From an uncultured Lachnospiraceae bacterium (GTDB lineage: Bacteria > Bacillota > Clostridia > Lachnospirales > Lachnospiraceae), in the NCBI GenBank assembly GCA_902796045.1, contig CADBNQ010000223.1:1-24804 (forward strand): a stretch of 24,804 nt of DNA, written 5' to 3'. Positions 21,256 to 24,804 of the stretch are shown piece after piece (within the stretch, counting starts at the first letter, position 1; every line of letters begins with the position of its first letter). Position numbers and translations under genes: made by a program. The notes beneath the pieces were generated by a model. The model ran no database searches, was not told where the DNA came from, and saw nothing but the letters and a program-made list of their open reading frames with translations.

Positions 21256-22602
21256 TTATTTCCATCTAAGAACTTCGCTGATCACCTTCTTATCAGAATC
21301 GAAGTTACCATATTTCTTAGAATATCCTTTGGAGAAATCCATAAGGAATCCGATCTTGCCGTATCCTGTCATCTCCACGATCTTTCCGCCATCAAAGAAC
21401 TTATAGCCTTTGCCGGAATAGGTAAAGGTATGCGTTCTTCCCTTGAAACAGCAGATATCACCTGGTTTCAGGAGGCCGGCATTGACTGCATCTTTAACAG
21501 TCTTGCCAATCACAGCTCCCTGGGTGATCCTTGTCATGTAATTGTTGACATTGGTTGGCACGGCCGGATTGCCGGTGAACTTCCCTGCAAAACTTCCGTT
21601 CTTGGCCCAGATTGTATGATTGGTGTCATTGGCACCGGTGGTGATCCCCATCTCATAGAAAGCCCAGCATACTCCGGCACGACAATTGATCTTTGCCTTG
21701 GACTTCTTGGCTACCAGAGCCTGAGCATCCGCAAAGGTCTCTGTCGGTGAAGACTCACTTCTGCCGAAATACTTCGGATTAGCCTTGATATAATCGCTGT
21801 ACTTGCTCAGGCAGGCCAGGAATACATTGACCGGCCGGTTCTCTACGACAATCGTCACAGGGAAAGATACCCCATCCGCAGCGATCGTGATGACAGCTGA
21901 TCCTTTCTTGAGTGCCTGGATCGTACCATTCTCATTGACAGTGGCTACAGAATTATTGGAGCTTGAAAATGTAGGCGCAGTCTGGAAGTTCCTGGTATAG
22001 ATATATGCCAAAGAGGCAGATCCTGCAGGAGCACCGGAGATCGTCGAAGGTGCCATGAGTTTCGTGGTAGACAGGCTGACTGATGGAACAAATACCTTGC
22101 ACTTGAAGTACTTTCCACGTGCCCTGGCTGTGATAGTTGCTATTCCAGGACCGACAGCCTTCACCCTGCCCTTGCTGACTTTGGCCACAGCCTTATCAGA
22201 TGACTTCCATTTAATCTTGCTCCCGCCGTTTATGACTTTCAGCTGCCTGTATCCGCCCTTCTTAACGGACACAGACGTATTGTTCAGGCTCATCACATAC
22301 ACTTTACAGATGTACTTTTTACCTTTATACTTTGCATAAACCGTTGTTTTTCCCGGTTTCACCGCCATAACAACAGAATTATTGGTCACTGAAGCGACAG
22401 CAGGATTCTTAGACCGCCATGTTACCGGTTTGACAGCCCCTTTAATCTTAAAACTCCTGACCTGCCCCGGTACAAAATAAAGCTTCGTCTTTCTTTTGAT
22501 CGTAGCCTTCTTGACTGTCGCTGATTTTGCATTGACACATCCAGGAATAACCATCATGCAGACTGCAAAGGCAAATAACAGCCGCAGTACCCTATTCTTC
22601 AT
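21256..22602 (-). CDS. Secreted protein with three bacterial Ig-like (BIG2) domains and a putative C-terminal cysteine peptidase
   Basis: 448 residues. An export signal lies at 1-25 (VNA|KS cut; IPGC at 19-22 could instead be an unusual lipobox). Three BIG2-type repeats follow at about 27-104, 105-172 and 173-254, each with the W.S/S.S-N/D-..VA.V....V.A...G...I pattern. The last 190 residues are unlike the repeats: INCRAGVCWAFYEMG (Cys307, Cys312), LKPGDICCFKGRTHTFTY (His391), and FDGG (Asp404) recall an NlpC/P60-like papain fold with Cys and His in the right order, but this is inference. A GGGGG-type ribosome binding site is five bases before the ATG. No clear promoter was found; some transcript may come from the upstream gene. 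It is probably an envelope or wall hydrolase. Confidence 0.75.
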   Translation of the reverse strand: MKNRVLRLLFAFAVCMMVIPGCVNAKSATVKKATIKRKTKLYFVPGQVRSFKIKGAVKPVTWRSKNPAVASVTNNSVVMAVKPGKTTVYAKYKGKKYICKVYVMSLNNTSVSVKKGGYRQLKVINGGSKIKWKSSDKAVAKVSKGRVKAVGPGIATITARARGKYFKCKVFVPSVSLSTTKLMAPSTISGAPAGSASLAYIYTRNFQTAPTFSSSNNSVATVNENGTIQALKKGSAVITIAADGVSFPVTIVVENRPVNVFLACLSKYSDYIKANPKYFGRSESSPTETFADAQALVAKKSKAKINCRAGVCWAFYEMGITTGANDTNHTIWAKNGSFAGKFTGNPAVPTNVNNYMTRITQGAVIGKTVKDAVNAGLLKPGDICCFKGRTHTFTYSGKGYKFFDGGKIVEMTGYGKIGFLMDFSKGYSKKYGNFDSDKKVISEVLRWK

Positions 22603-22631
22603 TCTGACCCCCGTTCCTTAAACAATCCAAA

Positions 22632-22673
22632 ATCCTGCTGAGACCTGCAGTAAACTGAAAATCTCAACAGGAT
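22632..22673. terminator. Hairpin terminator behind the L,D-transpeptidase gene
   Basis: ATCCTGCTGAGA (22632-22643) pairs with TCTCAACAGGAT (22662-22673) with one mismatch, over an 18-base loop. On the minus strand only TTTT follows; on the plus strand CTTTTTATT follows. It lies 41 bases after the stop codon. Confidence 0.65.
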
Positions 22674-22713
22674 CTTTTTATTCTAAACTATTAATCGCTG
22701 CTCTGACCCCGGC

Positions 22714-23862
22714 TTAGTAAACCTTAACTGTGGTACCAAGAGGCATCTTGTGGATAAACTTGGCAATATCATCAGGTACACGGATGCAGGCATTGGAGAT
22801 CGGCTTGCCGATTCTCGGATCCTTGATCTTTCCGTTATTGTACTTGGGACGGGCATGGAAGGATGCTTTCTTGTAGAAATGAGTTACATACATGGTCTTC
22901 CAGCCGCTGTGCTGCCACTTGGACTCTCTGAATGTGAGCTTATGTGTTCCACGCGGTGTACGGTCATTCCAGCTTCCTGATGCACAGTCACAGGTCTTTA
23001 ACATCTTCCAGTGTCCCTTGGACCCTGTGTAGATTGTTACCTGCTGTGTATAAAGGCTTGCCCAGATCAGATACTTGGTCTTGCTGGAAAGTCCTTTGTA
23101 GTTAACAAAAGCTTCTTTGACTTCATCAGTGTAGTTCTTCTTGGTGTATTTGCACTTCTTGTTTGGAAGATATGCGATCGTCCTTACCTTCTGTGCCAGC
23201 ATCTCCTGCCTGTGCTCTTTCAGGTAGACGTTCGGATTGACTGTCATCTCCTTGGAAGCCTTGCCTCTGCTGGTTCCCTTCAATGCATATACGATAAAGG
23301 TATATGTCTTATTATAATCGATGGGATCGTGGAAAGCATACTTCGTTTTCCTTACAGTCTTCAGGGACGTAAACTCGGTCTCTCCCTCGCCCTTATACAT
23401 AACTTCGTAGCTGTCTGCCCCTTTGCTGGGACTCCATTCGATACCGAGAGTCGAGCCGGAAGCGCTGACAATATACTTAAGTCCTGTCACAGCCAGTGCC
23501 TGCTCACTGATCTTTACAGTCTTTGCGGCTGAAAACTTAGACTTACCTGAGCCGTTCATCGCTCTGACTTTGAAAGAATACTTCTTGCCGTTCCGTAACT
23601 TCTTAACGGTAATGCTTGTAAACTTTGTCTTCTTCAGCAGGGAGAAGCTGGAAGATCCCGGTTTCTTCATGTAGACCTGATAAGCTGTTGCGTTCGCAGC
23701 CTTGTTCCAGGAAACAATGGCCAGACCCCTGCCGGGCTCAACGTTGATCGCGGTGACTCTCGCAGGCTTTCCTGCGGCAAATGCTTCTCCTCCGAGCATC
23801 CCCACCATGAGGCAGGTAACCAGGCAGAAGAGAACAAGTTTCTTGAGTGAAAGTTTTTTCAT
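22714..23862 (-). CDS. Exported L,D-transpeptidase (YkuD fold) with two fibronectin type III domains
   Basis: Forms 3-3 peptidoglycan crosslinks or attaches proteins to peptidoglycan outside the membrane. From the ATG at 23862 it has 382 residues. This start has AAGGAGG exactly six bases upstream; a longer open frame to 23895 has no such signal. A signal peptide lies at 1-29 (AFA|AG), two FN3 domains at about 33-120 and 123-210, a linker, and the YkuD domain at about 262-382. The domain shows PRGTH (313-317, usually TPTG), His346 in SFHARP, and SNACIRV (357-363 region) with Cys359. The family motif is S/T-H-G-C; here His and Gly are replaced by Asn and Ala, while Cys and Arg remain. A consensus promoter with five upstream repeats precedes it. 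Confidence 0.9.
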   Translation of the reverse strand: MKKLSLKKLVLFCLVTCLMVGMLGGEAFAAGKPARVTAINVEPGRGLAIVSWNKAANATAYQVYMKKPGSSSFSLLKKTKFTSITVKKLRNGKKYSFKVRAMNGSGKSKFSAAKTVKISEQALAVTGLKYIVSASGSTLGIEWSPSKGADSYEVMYKGEGETEFTSLKTVRKTKYAFHDPIDYNKTYTFIVYALKGTSRGKASKEMTVNPNVYLKEHRQEMLAQKVRTIAYLPNKKCKYTKKNYTDEVKEAFVNYKGLSSKTKYLIWASLYTQQVTIYTGSKGHWKMLKTCDCASGSWNDRTPRGTHKLTFRESKWQHSGWKTMYVTHFYKKASFHARPKYNNGKIKDPRIGKPISNACIRVPDDIAKFIHKMPLGTTVKVY

Positions 23863-23915
23863 AGAGTTCCTCCTTGTCTTTTCTCTTACTTCCAATTCTT
23901 TAAAGGATATCTCGT

Positions 23916-23944
23916 ATTATACAAATATTTTGTGAATGCGTCAA
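23916..23944 (-). promoter_or_regulatory. Promoter of the L,D-transpeptidase gene
   Basis: On the minus strand TTGACG (23939-23944), a 17-base spacer, and a perfect TATAAT (23916-23921), 54 bases upstream of the coding start. Confidence 0.85.
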
Positions 23945-23969
23945 GCTACTATGAGATTCTGTAAGGATT

Positions 23970-24018
23970 TTAATCTCTGCTTAATACCTATTTAATCCAC
24001 TCTTAATATACGCTTAAC
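23970..24018. promoter_or_regulatory. Five direct repeats with exact 11-bp period, likely response-regulator operator
   Basis: The units TTAAT, TTAAT, TTAAT, TTAAT and TTAAC start at 23970, 23981, 23992, 24003 and 24014, exactly 11 bases apart (ATTAA units on the minus strand). The bases between them are not conserved. Direct repeats spaced one helical turn apart are the usual binding pattern of OmpR/PhoB-family response regulators such as Bacillus PhoP. The array ends 25 bases upstream of the L,D-transpeptidase -35 box, on the side expected for an activator. Confidence 0.65.
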
Positions 24019-24050
24019 ACAAGCGGAAAAGCACCTTATGGGTAACGCGT

Positions 24051-24804
24051 TCAGACAGCCCGGGGCCTGCTTTCCCTGTACAGTCTGGTAAAGAGTATGA
24101 TGCCAAGCAGGATTGTCAGCACGGACATAATGATCGTATAGATGCCTGCAGCGCCCATCATGCCATAGCTTCTGACGAATGGACCTGACAGGAAGAAGGC
24201 GGCGCCAGCGGCCACGCCATAACATACGATCAGGGTCTTGTGGAGCCTGATGATGGTGATGACTGTATTGAAAAAGACCGAGTAGGCCAGGAGTCCGCCT
24301 CCCAGCATGACCACGCACAGTTCCTTTTTATAATCTGTAAGATCGACGCCGAAAAGAAGCGACAGGACAGGGATCCCTATGGTGGCTGCCACCGTCAGTC
24401 CAAGAGCTGCCAGCCCTGCGATCACCAGCATCTGCCTCCTGATCAGCCTGTTCAGCTTCCTGATATTGCCGCTGGTCCATACCTCGGCGTAGGTTGTCAG
24501 TATCGGATTAAAGATAAAATGTGCCACAAGCTGCACCACGAAGGCAGGCATTAAGATCAGATTGTATCTGGCCTGGACCTCCTCTGTAAGATACCTGTCA
24601 ATAGCGTATTTGGGCGCATTGCTCAGGTACATATTGAGGAAGAGGCTCAGAAACAGCGGAAAACCTTCCACCAGCAGCCTCTTGAACTTGTCGAAGCCGA
24701 AATCCGGGCGGAGCACACAGTAGTCTACTGCCGCATTCATGGATGTCAGCATAAAGACCACAAAGGACGCCAGGGCGCAGGCGACGGTCGAGACCACAAG
24801 ATTC
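24051..24804 (-). CDS. Polysaccharide/oligosaccharide flippase (Wzx/MATE-like), C-terminal part, cut by window edge
   Basis: The frame is open to the right edge, so the N-terminus is missing; about 251 residues are visible. At least six hydrophobic segments alternate with short basic loops. The segment SNAPKYAIDRYLTEEVQARYNLILMPAFVVQLV, followed by FNPILTTYAEVW and RKLNRLIRRQ, is typical of polysaccharide biosynthesis flippases in Clostridia. These move lipid-linked oligosaccharides across the membrane. A GTG at 24797 is not the real start. No convincing terminator follows it: the next 190 bases hold the repeat operator and promoter of the L,D-transpeptidase gene. It suggests that a polysaccharide locus continues to the right. 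Confidence 0.85.
   Translation of the reverse strand, partial: NLVVSTVACALASFVVFMLTSMNAAVDYCVLRPDFGFDKFKRLLVEGFPLFLSLFLNMYLSNAPKYAIDRYLTEEVQARYNLILMPAFVVQLVAHFIFNPILTTYAEVWTSGNIRKLNRLIRRQMLVIAGLAALGLTVAATIGIPVLSLLFGVDLTDYKKELCVVMLGGGLLAYSVFFNTVITIIRLHKTLIVCYGVAAGAAFFLSGPFVRSYGMMGAAGIYTIIMSVLTILLGIILFTRLYRESRPRAV

Noticed and set aside
22603..22710. Nine-base direct repeat TCTGACCCC at 22603-22611 and 22702-22710, like a target-site duplication
   Set aside because: The interval holds only a terminator hairpin of the upstream gene, with no terminal inverted repeats or transposase. Chance is a sufficient explanation.
23970..24018. 11-bp repeats considered as a CRISPR array or origin iterons
   Set aside because: The units are only five conserved bases with no spacer-size gaps, no cas or replication genes are present, and the position upstream of a promoter fits an operator.

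Overview
The window looks like chromosomal DNA of a low-to-moderate GC Firmicute, most likely a Lachnospiraceae-type Clostridium relative. This is inferred from three things: the Bacillus/Clostridium gene order (divIC - tRNA-Met - tilS - hpt - ftsH, with hup-rqcP beside it), strong AGGAGG ribosome binding sites with several TTG starts, and clear sigma-A-type promoters. The sporulation genes that share this neighbourhood in spore formers (yabP, yabQ, spoIIE) are absent, which hints at a non-sporulating lineage.

Layout. (1) Positions 1-99 hold three consecutive palindromes behind ftsH. (2) Positions 100-5411 are housekeeping: minus-strand divIC, tRNA-Met(CAT), tilS, hpt and ftsH, and divergent plus-strand hup and rqcP. 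rqcP appears to have an unusual AUA start. (3) Positions 5498-11257 are a plus-strand surface-glycosylation operon: a 1200-residue YfhO-type membrane protein with an extra acyltransferase-like membrane domain, a WecE/RffA-type sugar aminotransferase, and an ArnC/CsbB-type glycosyltransferase. (4) Positions 11391-19435 are a tightly packed eight-gene minus-strand operon that converges on the first. In transcription order it encodes a second ArnC/CsbB-type glycosyltransferase, an MmgE/PrpD protein, a TIM-barrel protein resembling the U32 family, an ATP-grasp ligase, a C-C bond lyase of the type found in tellurium-resistance (Ter) clusters, a D-2-hydroxyacid dehydrogenase, and both subunits of a class I fumarase-type Fe-S hydro-lyase. 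(5) Positions 19485-24804 encode exported or envelope proteins: a secreted class I glutamine-amidotransferase-like protein, a transglutaminase-like protein, a three-Ig-domain protein with a putative cysteine peptidase, an FN3-L,D-transpeptidase, and the C-terminal part of a polysaccharide flippase cut by the window edge.

How it may work together. The YfhO/WecE/GT operon fits a lipid-carrier route for putting an amino sugar (Fuc4N-like) on a surface polymer. The eight-gene operon looks like a pathway that makes or converts an unusual hydroxy- or dicarboxylic acid and then ligates it with an ATP-grasp enzyme; its own lipid-carrier glycosyltransferase suggests that the product also reaches the cell surface. 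I do not recognise this combination as a described system. It is the main point of interest, together with five perfect 11-bp-spaced repeats upstream of the L,D-transpeptidase promoter.
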